The notes beneath the pieces are model-generated. The model did no database searches. It was not told where the DNA came from and saw nothing but the letters and a program-made list of their open reading frames with translations. Positions 54,719 through 64,000 of a stretch of DNA of 64,000 nucleotides are shown in pieces; the stretch's first letter is position 1; each line of letters starts with the position of its first letter. The translations under genes were made by a program, and so were the position numbers. This DNA comes from DASRDU01 sp035560235 (lineage in GTDB: Bacteria; Acidobacteriota; Blastocatellia; RBC074). The stretch covers positions 50,590 to 114,589 of the forward strand of contig DATMAG010000049.1 in assembly GCA_035560235.1 (NCBI GenBank). Direction: 5' to 3'.

Positions 54719-54747
54719 GCGCGCATTCTAAATCAAAGCACAGGACT

Positions 54748-54822
54748 TGTGACAGTACGCTAGTCTGAGCGAGCGCGCGATCAATCACTCCAGGCGCTCG
54801 CTCAGACTCGCGTACTGTCACA
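54748..54822. repeat. Palindrome of the TGTGACAGTACGC family
   Basis: The arms 54748-54776 and 54794-54822 are 29 bases with one mismatch and a 17-base loop. It starts 29 bases upstream of the RDD start codon. A run of three CAATCTG words (54877-54899) lies 55 bases further on, before gcvT, without an inverted partner. Confidence 0.9.
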
Positions 54823-54998
54823 GTGTCTCAATTTTCAGGCCCTCAGATTCACGGCTGAAATCGTCTTTGTTCATCAATCTGCAATCTGCAATCTGCAATC
54901 ATTTGACTCGTTTGTGAGGCCTGTGTTACGGTGCGCTTCCGAACGAAATAACCAGTAAAAATGCGGCTTTTTCCTCGAACGGAAACCATTCCCGAATC

Positions 54999-56105
54999 AT
55001 GACTGAACTGAAAAAGACAGCCCTCAATGCCGTCCACCGCAAGCTTGGCGGGCGCATGGTCGAATTCGGCGGATGGGACATGCCCGTGCAGTACAGCAGC
55101 ACGATTGAAGAACACATGGCCGTGCGCACTGCCGCCGGAATTTTCGATGTCAGCCACATGGGCGAGATCGAAATTCGCGGCCCGCAGGCGCTCGATTTTG
55201 TGCAGTACCTGACGCCGAACAACGCCGCGAAACTCGCTGATGGTCAGGCGCAGTATTCCGCGCTGCTCACTCCCGCAGGCACTTTTGTTGATGACGTTCT
55301 GGTGCACCGGATGGGGCCGGAACATTTCTTCATCTGCGTCAATGCGTCGAATGCCGACAAGGATTTTGAATGGATCAGCAGCCACGCGGGCCGCTTCGAG
55401 GCTGAAGCCGTCAACACAAGCAGCCGTTACACGCAACTCGCCATTCAGGGGCCGAAGGCGCTTTCGATTCTGCAACCGTTCGCTGACACTGATCTGAGCG
55501 CGATCAAATATTACTGGTTCACGCGCGGCCACATTGACGGCGTTCCGGCGATCATTGCGCGCACAGGTTACACCGGCGAGGATGGCTTTGAGATTTACTT
55601 TGATCCGGCTGAATCAGAGCGCATCTGGAACAGGATCCTCGAAGCCGGAGAGCCGCATGGAATGAAACCCTGCGGTCTGGCCGCGAGAAACACGCTGCGG
55701 CTTGAAGCAAAGATGGCGCTTTACGGTCACGAGATTGACGACACGACGACGGCGCTTGAAGCTGATCTGGGCTGGATCGTCAAACTGGACAAGGGTGATT
55801 TCATCGGGCGCGAACGGCTCGCAGAACAGAAGACCGCAGGCGTTACGCGCAAGCTGATCGGCTTTGAAATGCTCGACCGCGCACCGGCGCGCGACGGTTA
55901 CCTGGTCTTTGTCGCAGGCGGCAGCGAACCGGCAGGCAAAGTGACTTCGGGCAGCCCGGCGCCGTTTCTGCACAAAAACATCGGGCTGGCCTATCTGCCG
56001 ATTGGGCAGACGGCCATCGGCACACAGTTTGAAGTTGAGATTCGCGGACGCCGCGTTCCGGCGCAGATCGTGCCGACTCCATTTTATAAACGCGAGAAGA
56101 AATAA
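54999..56105 (+). CDS. gcvT: Aminomethyltransferase, T-protein of the glycine cleavage system
   Basis: A 368-residue protein of normal size. Family motifs: V-E-F-G-G-W-D-M-P-V-Q-Y near residue 20, F-D-V-S-H-M-G-E near 50, G-Y-T-G-E-D-G-F-E near 188 and A-R-N-T-L-R-L-E-A near 226, which carries folate-pocket residues. It transfers the methylene group from the aminomethyl-lipoyl H-protein to tetrahydrofolate, releasing ammonia, in the cytoplasm. It precedes gcvH by 53 bases on the same strand, so the two are probably one transcript. Confidence 0.96.
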   Translation: MTELKKTALNAVHRKLGGRMVEFGGWDMPVQYSSTIEEHMAVRTAAGIFDVSHMGEIEIRGPQALDFVQYLTPNNAAKLADGQAQYSALLTPAGTFVDDVLVHRMGPEHFFICVNASNADKDFEWISSHAGRFEAEAVNTSSRYTQLAIQGPKALSILQPFADTDLSAIKYYWFTRGHIDGVPAIIARTGYTGEDGFEIYFDPAESERIWNRILEAGEPHGMKPCGLAARNTLRLEAKMALYGHEIDDTTTALEADLGWIVKLDKGDFIGRERLAEQKTAGVTRKLIGFEMLDRAPARDGYLVFVAGGSEPAGKVTSGSPAPFLHKNIGLAYLPIGQTAIGTQFEVEIRGRRVPAQIVPTPFYKREKK

Positions 56106-56158
56106 GCAGAGGACAGCCTCAATTCAAATCCAATTCCACCAGGGAGACTGAAACAGCA

Positions 56159-56551
56159 ATGGCAAAGTATCCTGATAATCTGCAATACAGCAAAGACCAC
56201 GAATGGCTGAAGATTGAAGGCGACACGGGCCGCGCCGGAATTACTGATTTCGCGCAGAATTCACTCGGTGACATCGTCTATGTGGAACTGCCGAAGGTTG
56301 GTGACAAGTTTGAGCAGGGCGACCCGTTCGGTTCAGTTGAATCAGTCAAGTCGGTCAACGAACTGTTCATCCCTGTCTCCGGTGAAATCATCGAAGTCAA
56401 CGAGGCGCTCGCTGATGCGCCCGAACAGGTCAACGAAGATCCTTACGGCAAGGGCTGGATGATTCGTTTCAAAATCACCGATCCGTCCGAAGTTGACAGC
56501 CTGCTCTCGGCCAGCGAGTACGAGGATTTTGTCGCTGAGCAGGAAGACTGA
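56159..56551 (+). CDS. gcvH: Glycine cleavage system H protein
   Basis: A 130-residue protein with the lipoyl-attachment Lys in S-V-E-S-V-K-S-V-N-E-L-F near residue 64, the family's defining motif, and Y-S-K-D-H-E-W-L at the N-terminus. It shuttles the aminomethyl group between P-, T- and L-proteins on its lipoyl arm. An AGGGAGA ribosome binding site lies upstream. It is followed by a perfect 12-bp hairpin at 56584-56617 and, after the promoter at 56737, the riboswitch and gcvP. Confidence 0.96.
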   Translation: MAKYPDNLQYSKDHEWLKIEGDTGRAGITDFAQNSLGDIVYVELPKVGDKFEQGDPFGSVESVKSVNELFIPVSGEIIEVNEALADAPEQVNEDPYGKGWMIRFKITDPSEVDSLLSASEYEDFVAEQED

Positions 56552-56583
56552 TCCGCCCGGCTGATACGTCACCTCACAATCTC

Positions 56584-56617
56584 ACCCATTTCGCGCACTC
56601 CCCGACGCGAAATGGGT
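56584..56617 (+). terminator. Hairpin after gcvH, possible terminator
   Basis: ACCCATTTCGCG (56584-56595) pairs perfectly with CGCGAAATGGGT (56606-56617) over a 10-base loop. No U-tract follows, so intrinsic termination is uncertain. It lies between gcvH and the promoter that starts the gcvP leader. Confidence 0.5.
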
Positions 56618-56736
56618 ACGGCTTTCCACGAGACGTAACCTGCTGCCCTCGCCCTGAATCTGCCAGGAAAAGATTCATCCACCAGACCAGTTCTTCGCCG
56701 GCCCGCCAGTAACGGAGCGGCCTGAAATCGCGCTGG

Positions 56737-56765
56737 TTGACAGTCACCGGGCGATGCATCATTAT
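56737..56765 (+). promoter_or_regulatory. Sigma-70-type promoter of the gcvP leader
   Basis: TTGACA at 56737-56742, 17-base spacer, CATTAT at 56760-56765 (four of six consensus bases). The predicted transcription start, near 56772, is about 14 bases before the first aptamer helix, which is where a riboswitch leader would be expected to start. Confidence 0.7.
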
Positions 56766-56785
56766 GCGGTCAAACTGATACCGGG

Positions 56786-56975
56786 CCAGTGACGGGAGAG
56801 ACTGGTTAAGCGCCAGCGCCGAAGGAGCAACCGCCCAGGAAACTCTCAGGCAAAAGGACCGTCTGGCTTTTCCAGATTCTGGAAAGAGGCAGGGCGCACC
56901 GGAGCTTCACCGGCTCTCATTTCCGCCTTACCCGCCGAAGGGATAACACTCTCAGGCAAACATACAGATGGGCTG
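56786..56975 (+). promoter_or_regulatory. Tandem glycine riboswitch upstream of gcvP
   Basis: Two aptamers in series. In the first, the closing helix is CCAG..ACGG (56786-56795, two-base bulge) with CCGTCTGG (56859-56866); it holds GGAGAGACTGG, the GCGCCGAAGGAGCAA loop and AACTCTCAGGCAAAAGGACC. The second, about 56872-56975, repeats the signature with GAAAGAGGC, CGCCGAAGGG and ACACTCTCAGGCAAA. This is the classic tandem glycine aptamer pattern, which normally turns gcv expression on with excess glycine. The gcvP start codon (57027) is about 50 bases downstream; whether control is at transcription or translation cannot be seen. Confidence 0.95.
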
Positions 56976-57026
56976 CTGAACACGGCTGGATCAAAGCCTT
57001 CAGCGATAACCTGTGAGTGAGAAGCC

Positions 57027-59933
57027 ATGAAAGAATCAGCCCGGTCACACACCGAAACGCCAGCCACCACTTTTACACGCCGTCACATCGGCCCTTCACC
57101 GCGCGACATTGAAGCGATGCTTAAGACGGTCGGCGCTGACAGCCTGGAAAGCCTGATCGTGCAGACCATCCCGGCTTCGATTCGACAGTCACAGCCGCTC
57201 GATTTCGGCCCGGCGCTGTCTGAAACTGAAGCCCTTGAACGGATGCGCGAAATCGCCGCGAAAAATCAGGTCTTCACGTCGCTGATCGGGCAGGGCTATT
57301 ACGGCACGATTCTGCCGCCGGTCATTCAGCGCAACATTCTTGAGAATCCGGCCTGGTACACGGCCTACACGCCCTATCAGCCTGAAATCAGCCAGGGACG
57401 GCTCGAAGCGCTGCTCAACTTTCAGACGATGATTGCCGACCTGACCGGCCTCGACATTGCCAATGCTTCGCTGCTTGACGAAGCCACCGCCGCCGCTGAA
57501 GCGATGGCCCTGGCGGCGCGGGTGACGACTTCAAAGGCGACCGCGTTCTTTGTTGACCGCGAGGTGCATCCGCAGACGCTCTCTGTGCTGCAAACGCGCG
57601 CGGAACCTTTTGGCTGGACAATCGTGACCGGCGATCCGCTGAAGGATCTCGCGGACGCTGAAGTTTTTGGCGCAATTTTTCAGTCTCCCGGCACGCACGG
57701 CGATGTGCGCGACCTGCGCAAAGCTGTTGCCGCAGTCAAAGCGAAGGGCGGCATTGCGATCATTGCCGCTGATCTGCTGGCGCTCACGCTGCTGGCTTCG
57801 CCGGGCGAACTCGGCGCAGACATTGCCATCGGTTCAGCGCAGCGTTTCGGCGTACCGATGGGTTACGGCGGGCCGCACGCGGCGTATATGGCCGTGAAGG
57901 ATGCTTACAAGCGCGCGCTGCCCGGACGGCTTGTCGGGGTTTCGGTTGATGCGCGCAAGGCTCCGGCTTATCGCCTCGCACTGCAAACGCGCGAACAGCA
58001 CATTCGCCGCGAAAAGGCGACCTCGAATATCTGCACCGCGCAGGTGCTGCTTGCGGTCATCGCTTCGATGTATGCCGTTTATCACGGCCCCGAAGGTCTG
58101 ACGCACATCGCCCGCGAAGTGCATCGCAAAACCTCAGTGCTGGCCGCCGGGTTGCGCCGCCTCGGCTTCAGCGTGCTGAACGATTCATTCTTCGACACCA
58201 TCACCGTTGCAGTCGGCGCAAGGCAGGCTGAAATCGTGGCGCGCGCGGCAGGCGAGAAGATCAACTTCCGCATTATCAAAGCCGGTGAATGCGGCAGCGA
58301 AGCCGCGCTTGGCATTTCACTCGATGAAACAACATCGCCCGCGATTGTCGAAGCCGTGTGGCGCGCCTTTGGCGGCGATCTGAAATTTGACGAAGTGGCG
58401 GCAGAAGCGAAATCAGCGTTGCCTGCGAACCTCGTGCGCACTTCGGCTTTCATGCAGCATCCGGTCTTTCATCGTTATCGTTCAGAGACTGAGCTGCTGC
58501 GTTATATGCGCAGGCTGAGCGACCGCGACCTGGCGCTTGACCGCGCCATGATTCCGCTCGGTTCCTGCACGATGAAACTCAACGCGACGGCTGAGATGAT
58601 TCCGATCACCTGGCCTGAGTTTGCCGCGCTGCATCCTTTTGCGCCCGCTGAACAGGCCGCCGGTTATCAGGAAATGTTTGAGGACCTGAAGCGGCTGCTG
58701 TGTGAAATCACAGGTTACGACGCGGTGTCGCTGCAACCCAATTCGGGCGCGCAGGGCGAGTATGCCGGGCTGCTGGCGATTCGCGCTTATCATCGCAGCC
58801 GGGGCGAAGAGCATCGCAACGTCTGTCTGATTCCGTCATCGGCGCACGGCACCAACCCGGCTTCGGCGCATCTGGCCGGAATGCAGGTCGTCGTCGTCAA
58901 GTGCGATGAACACGGCAACATTGACCTCGCTGATCTGCGCGCCAGGGCCGAACAGCACGCGGCGAACCTGGCCGCCGTGATGGTGACTTACCCGTCAACT
59001 CACGGCGTTTTTGAAAAAGAGATCAGCGAGCTGTGCGACATCGTGCATCAGCACGGCGGGCAGGTTTATCTGGACGGCGCGAACCTCAACGCGCAGGTCG
59101 GCCTCTCGCGGCCCGGCGATTACGGCGCTGACGTGTCGCACCTGAATCTGCACAAGACCTTCTGCATTCCGCACGGCGGCGGCGGGCCGGGAATGGGGCC
59201 GATTGGCGTGAAGGCTCATCTTGCGCCGTTCCTGCCGGGCCATCCTGTAATTGATGGCGGGCAGTCGGCAGTCGGGGCTGTATCAGCCGCGCCTTACGGT
59301 TCGGCTTCGATTCTGCCGATCTCGTATGTCTACATTCTGATGATGGGCGGCGAGGGATTGAAGCTGGCGACTGAAGCGGCGATTCTGGCGGCGAATTACA
59401 TTGCCTCGCGGCTGGATGCGCACTTCCCTGTGCTCTACAAAAACGAAAATGGCCGCGTGGCTCACGAATGCATCGTTGACCCGCGCCCGCTCGGCAAAAC
59501 GAGCGGCGTCACGGTTGATGACATTGCCAAGCGGCTGATTGATTACGGCTTTCACGCGCCGACGATGAGCTTTCCCGTGCCGGGCACGCTGATGATCGAA
59601 CCGACCGAATCAGAATCGCTCTATGAACTTGATCGCTTCTGTGACGCAATGATCGCCATTCGCCAGGAGATTGCCGATGTTGAGAAAGGACGCTTCACGA
59701 TTGAGCAGTCACCGCTGCGTCACGCACCGCACACGGTTTACGACCTGGCCGATGATGAATGGAATCGCCCGTATTCACGGGCCGAAGGCTGCTTCCCCGG
59801 CGGGATGACAGGACAGGATAAATACTGGCCGCCTGTGGGCCGTATTGATAATGTGTACGGCGACCGCAATCTGTTCTGCGCCTGCGTGCCGATTGAAGAG
59901 CATCCTGAAGCCGTCAACCGCGCTGGCCGGTAA
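57027..59933 (+). CDS. gcvP: Glycine dehydrogenase (decarboxylating), full-length P-protein
   Basis: A single 968-residue chain, i.e. the fused form rather than the split gcvPA/gcvPB pair. The N-terminal half has R-H-I-G-P-S and G-Q-G-Y-Y-G-T-I-L-P-P-V, the C-terminal half P-L-G-S-C-T-M-K-L-N near residue 512 and the PLP Lys in H-L-N-L-H-K-T-F-C-I-P-H-G-G-G-G near residue 712. It decarboxylates glycine and loads the aminomethyl group on H-protein in the cytoplasm. Expression is expected to be controlled by the glycine riboswitch directly upstream, separately from gcvT-gcvH. Confidence 0.97.
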   Translation: MKESARSHTETPATTFTRRHIGPSPRDIEAMLKTVGADSLESLIVQTIPASIRQSQPLDFGPALSETEALERMREIAAKNQVFTSLIGQGYYGTILPPVIQRNILENPAWYTAYTPYQPEISQGRLEALLNFQTMIADLTGLDIANASLLDEATAAAEAMALAARVTTSKATAFFVDREVHPQTLSVLQTRAEPFGWTIVTGDPLKDLADAEVFGAIFQSPGTHGDVRDLRKAVAAVKAKGGIAIIAADLLALTLLASPGELGADIAIGSAQRFGVPMGYGGPHAAYMAVKDAYKRALPGRLVGVSVDARKAPAYRLALQTREQHIRREKATSNICTAQVLLAVIASMYAVYHGPEGLTHIAREVHRKTSVLAAGLRRLGFSVLNDSFFDTITVAVGARQAEIVARAAGEKINFRIIKAGECGSEAALGISLDETTSPAIVEAVWRAFGGDLKFDEVAAEAKSALPANLVRTSAFMQHPVFHRYRSETELLRYMRRLSDRDLALDRAMIPLGSCTMKLNATAEMIPITWPEFAALHPFAPAEQAAGYQEMFEDLKRLLCEITGYDAVSLQPNSGAQGEYAGLLAIRAYHRSRGEEHRNVCLIPSSAHGTNPASAHLAGMQVVVVKCDEHGNIDLADLRARAEQHAANLAAVMVTYPSTHGVFEKEISELCDIVHQHGGQVYLDGANLNAQVGLSRPGDYGADVSHLNLHKTFCIPHGGGGPGMGPIGVKAHLAPFLPGHPVIDGGQSAVGAVSAAPYGSASILPISYVYILMMGGEGLKLATEAAILAANYIASRLDAHFPVLYKNENGRVAHECIVDPRPLGKTSGVTVDDIAKRLIDYGFHAPTMSFPVPGTLMIEPTESESLYELDRFCDAMIAIRQEIADVEKGRFTIEQSPLRHAPHTVYDLADDEWNRPYSRAEGCFPGGMTGQDKYWPPVGRIDNVYGDRNLFCACVPIEEHPEAVNRAGR

Positions 59934-60005
59934 CTGTGATTTCTTTTTCAGATCATGCCTGAAAAGAAAAGCAGGAGAGCCTTCTTCTCGTCCGCGAAAA
60001 TGAAG

Positions 60006-60170
60006 AGTTCTTCCTGTCTGCGGAGCGGACGCAGTCATAGAAGAGTGCTTCCTGTCCGCGAAGCGGACGCAGTCAATAGCGGCGGGTGGAACCCGCCGGA
60101 ACGTGCCGCACAAAACCGTCCCTGAAGGGGACGCAGTTGTGAATCCGAATGCGACTCTTTCAGAGTCGGC
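60006..60170. repeat. Cluster of short hairpin modules with a repeated GGACGCAGT tail
   Basis: Three modules share the plan hairpin plus G-GACGCAGT: 60006-60040, 60044-60079 and 60117-60148. Their hairpins (GTCTGCGGAGCGGAC, GTCCGCGAAGCGGAC, GTCCCTGAAGGGGAC) keep pairing while the bases change. Two further hairpins are interspersed: GGCGGGT-ACCCGCC at 60081-60097 and GACTCT-AGAGTC at 60153-60167. The cluster lies between gcvP and the terminator at 60271. Confidence 0.8.
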
Positions 60171-60270
60171 TGATCTTCTGGCCTGCTTCGCCGGGTTTCA
60201 TCCGACGCTGCTAAATTCGTCCGCTCCACCGACGGTGCAGACTGCCCGGCTCTCAGTCAGTTCAAACAAC

Positions 60271-60301
60271 AACAGGCTGCCTTGCGCAGCCTGTTTGTTT
60301 T
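60271..60301. terminator. Bidirectional intrinsic terminator after gcvP
   Basis: AACAGGCTGC (60271-60280) pairs perfectly with GCAGCCTGTT (60286-60295) over a 5-base loop, followed by TGTTTT. An A-rich CAAACAAC flank on the other side supports use from the converging gene at 60314. Confidence 0.85.
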
Positions 60302-60313
60302 CACCTGTCCGAT

Positions 60314-60724
60314 TCAATCTGAATTGCCCTGCGTTGCGATCTTGTCCGGCATCACAAAAACGCGCCGCGCCATTTCTGAACCGAGCGTGTCAGCGCGGTA
60401 ATATCGTTTGAGAATATTGTTCTGCCAGTCGAGCAGGTCGGTATTCGCAGCAGCAAATTCGTGCCAGTCGTGTTCACGACCAAAGCGGGCGCGGCGCTCA
60501 TTGATCAGAAAGATGAAGGCCCAGGTGATGGTTTCGTGATAGAGGCCGGTCTTGCCGTTGGCGGCGGCAAATCGTTTGAGACTTTCGCTAAAGCAGGTCA
60601 GAGCCTCCAGCACGGGCGCACGGTCAAGATAGAGCCAGGCCAGGCGGACGTGATCCTGATGATGAAAACTTTCAGCCGACAGCGTGCAGGCTTCAAACTG
60701 CGCGATGAATTCCAGATCATTCAT
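60314..60724 (-). CDS. Conserved-looking protein of unknown function (136 residues)
   Basis: I do not recognise a named family. The protein is mostly alpha-helical, with motifs such as H-H-Q-D-H-V-R-L-A-W-L-Y near residue 21, Y-H-E-T-I-T-W-A-F near 63 and R-A-R-F-G-R-E-H-D-W. The His-rich first helix and the Y-H-E-T motif resemble proteins of about 130-150 residues seen in several bacterial phyla, often tagged hypothetical. No signal peptide or membrane segment. It diverges from hsp20, with the sigma-70-like promoter of hsp20 between them. Confidence 0.7.
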   Translation of the reverse strand: MNDLEFIAQFEACTLSAESFHHQDHVRLAWLYLDRAPVLEALTCFSESLKRFAAANGKTGLYHETITWAFIFLINERRARFGREHDWHEFAAANTDLLDWQNNILKRYYRADTLGSEMARRVFVMPDKIATQGNSD

Positions 60725-60802
60725 GCTGATCTCTCCATTGTGTGGCGCACAAATAAATAACGGGCCGGGGCCGACAGATCAGGCCGCTGATGGCCAGGCT
60801 TC

Positions 60803-60832
60803 TTGACACCCTTTTTAAGCGAAAGCTAGAAT
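60803..60832 (+). promoter_or_regulatory. Sigma-70-type promoter of the hsp20 gene
   Basis: TTGACA at 60803-60808, 18-base spacer, TAGAAT at 60827-60832 (five of six consensus bases). The start codon is about 80 bases downstream. No CIRCE-type inverted repeat is seen here. Confidence 0.75.
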
Positions 60833-60913
60833 CCCTTTCGCCCTGAATTCCGCCACGAAAAGATTATCTTTATTGACTGAAACAGGCCCTGGTCTGTTTG
60901 TGAGCCTGCGAGA

Positions 60914-61378
60914 ATGACTGCTCCACTCAATCCATTGCCGGAAGAATTCTCCGAGCAACTGCGCAAGCAACTGCGCCGCCTGCTGGCGCAGTTCGATGAA
61001 ATTCGTGTCCTGACACCGACTCCCGGAGCCTGGGTTCCGCCGCTTGATCTGCGCGAACTTGACGACGCCATCCTCGTCAATCTCGAAGTGCCGGGCCTCT
61101 CGCTCGAACACCTGCGCGTGACCATTCTGGACGGCACACTGAAAATTGAGGGGCGCAAGGAAAGGCCGTCAGGACAGAACGCTGATGCGGAAAAGCCGCT
61201 GCGCTTTCTGTGTCTCGAACGATCCTGGGGCAGCTTCATTCGTACCGTCGCGCTGAAATGGCCAATTGATGTGGATGGTATTTCATCCTGGCTCGCAAAC
61301 GGCATTCTGCACATTCGTCTGCCCAAGGCCAGAGCCTGCGGCCAGGAAATTGTCATCCCAATAACGGAAGAAAAGTAG
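60914..61378 (+). CDS. Hsp20/alpha-crystallin family small heat shock protein
   Basis: A 154-residue protein. The alpha-crystallin domain spans about residues 36-145 with W-V-P-P-L-D-L-R-E, then I-L-V-N-L-E-V-P-G-L, G-T-L-K-I-E-G-R-K-E-R and the closing A-N-G-I-L-H-I-R-L-P-K, equivalent to the family's G-V-L-x-V/I. The C-terminal I-x-I-type motif is present as E-I-V-I-P-I. It acts as an ATP-independent holdase for unfolding proteins in the cytoplasm. The lon gene follows after about 70 bases on the same strand, making a protein-quality-control pair. Confidence 0.9.
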   Translation: MTAPLNPLPEEFSEQLRKQLRRLLAQFDEIRVLTPTPGAWVPPLDLRELDDAILVNLEVPGLSLEHLRVTILDGTLKIEGRKERPSGQNADAEKPLRFLCLERSWGSFIRTVALKWPIDVDGISSWLANGILHIRLPKARACGQEIVIPITEEK

Positions 61379-61443
61379 TCAGCGGCTGGTGGCCGGTGAA
61401 GAGAGTTTCACTACTGACCACCTGTCACTGATCACTGACCACT
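61377..61443. repeat. Imperfect palindrome with CACTGACCACTG words
   Basis: The left part (TAGTCAGCGGCTGGTGGCCGG) and right part (CTACTGACCACC...TCACTGACCACTG) pair only partially. It fills the hsp20-lon gap up to four bases before the lon start, related in style to the GTCAGTTGTC repeat at 13231. Confidence 0.6.
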
Positions 61444-61447
61444 GTTT

Positions 61448-63895
<2,448 letters not shown>

Positions 63896-63934
63896 ACAAC
63901 CCTGGGAGCAGCCTCGAAGCGCAGCCTCGGAGCG

Positions 63935-64000
63935 CGGGCAGCCTGCCCGCACGTTTTATACGAGAAACTCGCCTTGCAAAACGTGCGGGCAGGCTGCCCG
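63935..64000. repeat. Palindrome of the GGGCAGCCTGCCC family, cut by the window edge
   Basis: The arms 63935-63957 and 63978-64000 are perfect 23-bp reverse complements; the right arm touches the last base of the window, so the repeat may be longer. The core is the same type as at 14305 and 36959. It lies after lon. Confidence 0.85.

Overview
The window looks like chromosomal DNA of an Acidobacteriota bacterium, most likely class Blastocatellia or a close relative. The grounds are moderately high GC, two very large Oar-like TonB-dependent receptors with an N-terminal carboxypeptidase-regulatory-like domain, a PQQ-type sugar dehydrogenase with a C-terminal Solibacter-type (TIGR03437-like) domain, many twin-arginine or Sec-exported enzymes, and single-gene transcription units separated by palindromic repeats. 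The class assignment is inference. No transposase, integrase, prophage, CRISPR array, rRNA or tRNA was recognised.

Layout. 0-5 kb: 3' end of recJ, a bidirectional terminator, an OmpA-type outer-membrane protein with its own promoter, and an exported serine hydrolase. 5-14 kb: a 292-bp nested palindrome, an exported TIM-barrel sugar epimerase/isomerase, an OsmC-like protein, dtd, glnS, then a minus-strand series of a Gfo/Idh/MocA oxidoreductase, a small PIG-L deacetylase, an aldehyde dehydrogenase of the 2,5-dioxovalerate type and a myo-inositol oxygenase. 14-31 kb: TonB receptor 1, patatin-like lipase, Uma2 protein, GH4 glycosidase, a tight operon (APC permease, PfkB kinase, exported M20 amidohydrolase), TonB receptor 2 and a giant PIG-L protein. 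31-44 kb: an atypical Nramp-like transporter, SDR, exported amidase, a c-heme/DinB fusion, an orphan gluconate-dehydrogenase subunit-3-like protein, a degenerate carnitine-acyltransferase-like protein converging on a HIT-like protein, a GT2/DUF1460 pair, PilZ and Nudix proteins. 44-45 kb: a broken sulfatase gene and three tandem palindromes. 45-54.7 kb: M20 peptidase, aat, M61 peptidase, DUF2059, PQQ sugar dehydrogenase, Uma2, DUF1232, DUF971 and RDD proteins. 55-60 kb: the glycine cleavage genes gcvT, gcvH and gcvP, with a tandem glycine riboswitch and its own promoter between gcvH and gcvP. 60-64 kb: a small unknown protein, Hsp20 and Lon.

How it fits together. Much of the window is a scavenging kit: receptors for large ligands, exported hydrolases and peptidases, and sugar, inositol and uronate oxidation feeding 2-oxoglutarate. 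The inositol oxygenase and dioxovalerate dehydrogenase genes are adjacent and would be the first and last steps of an oxidative inositol/glucuronate route. Glycine cleavage and Hsp20-Lon are housekeeping blocks.

The most striking non-coding feature is about twenty long intergenic palindromes belonging to several sequence families. They often fill a whole gap between genes, and in one case supply the end of a coding sequence. No complete undescribed defence or mobile system is visible. The best candidates for new biology are the palindrome families, the acyltransferase-like protein without its catalytic His, and the c-heme/DinB fusion.
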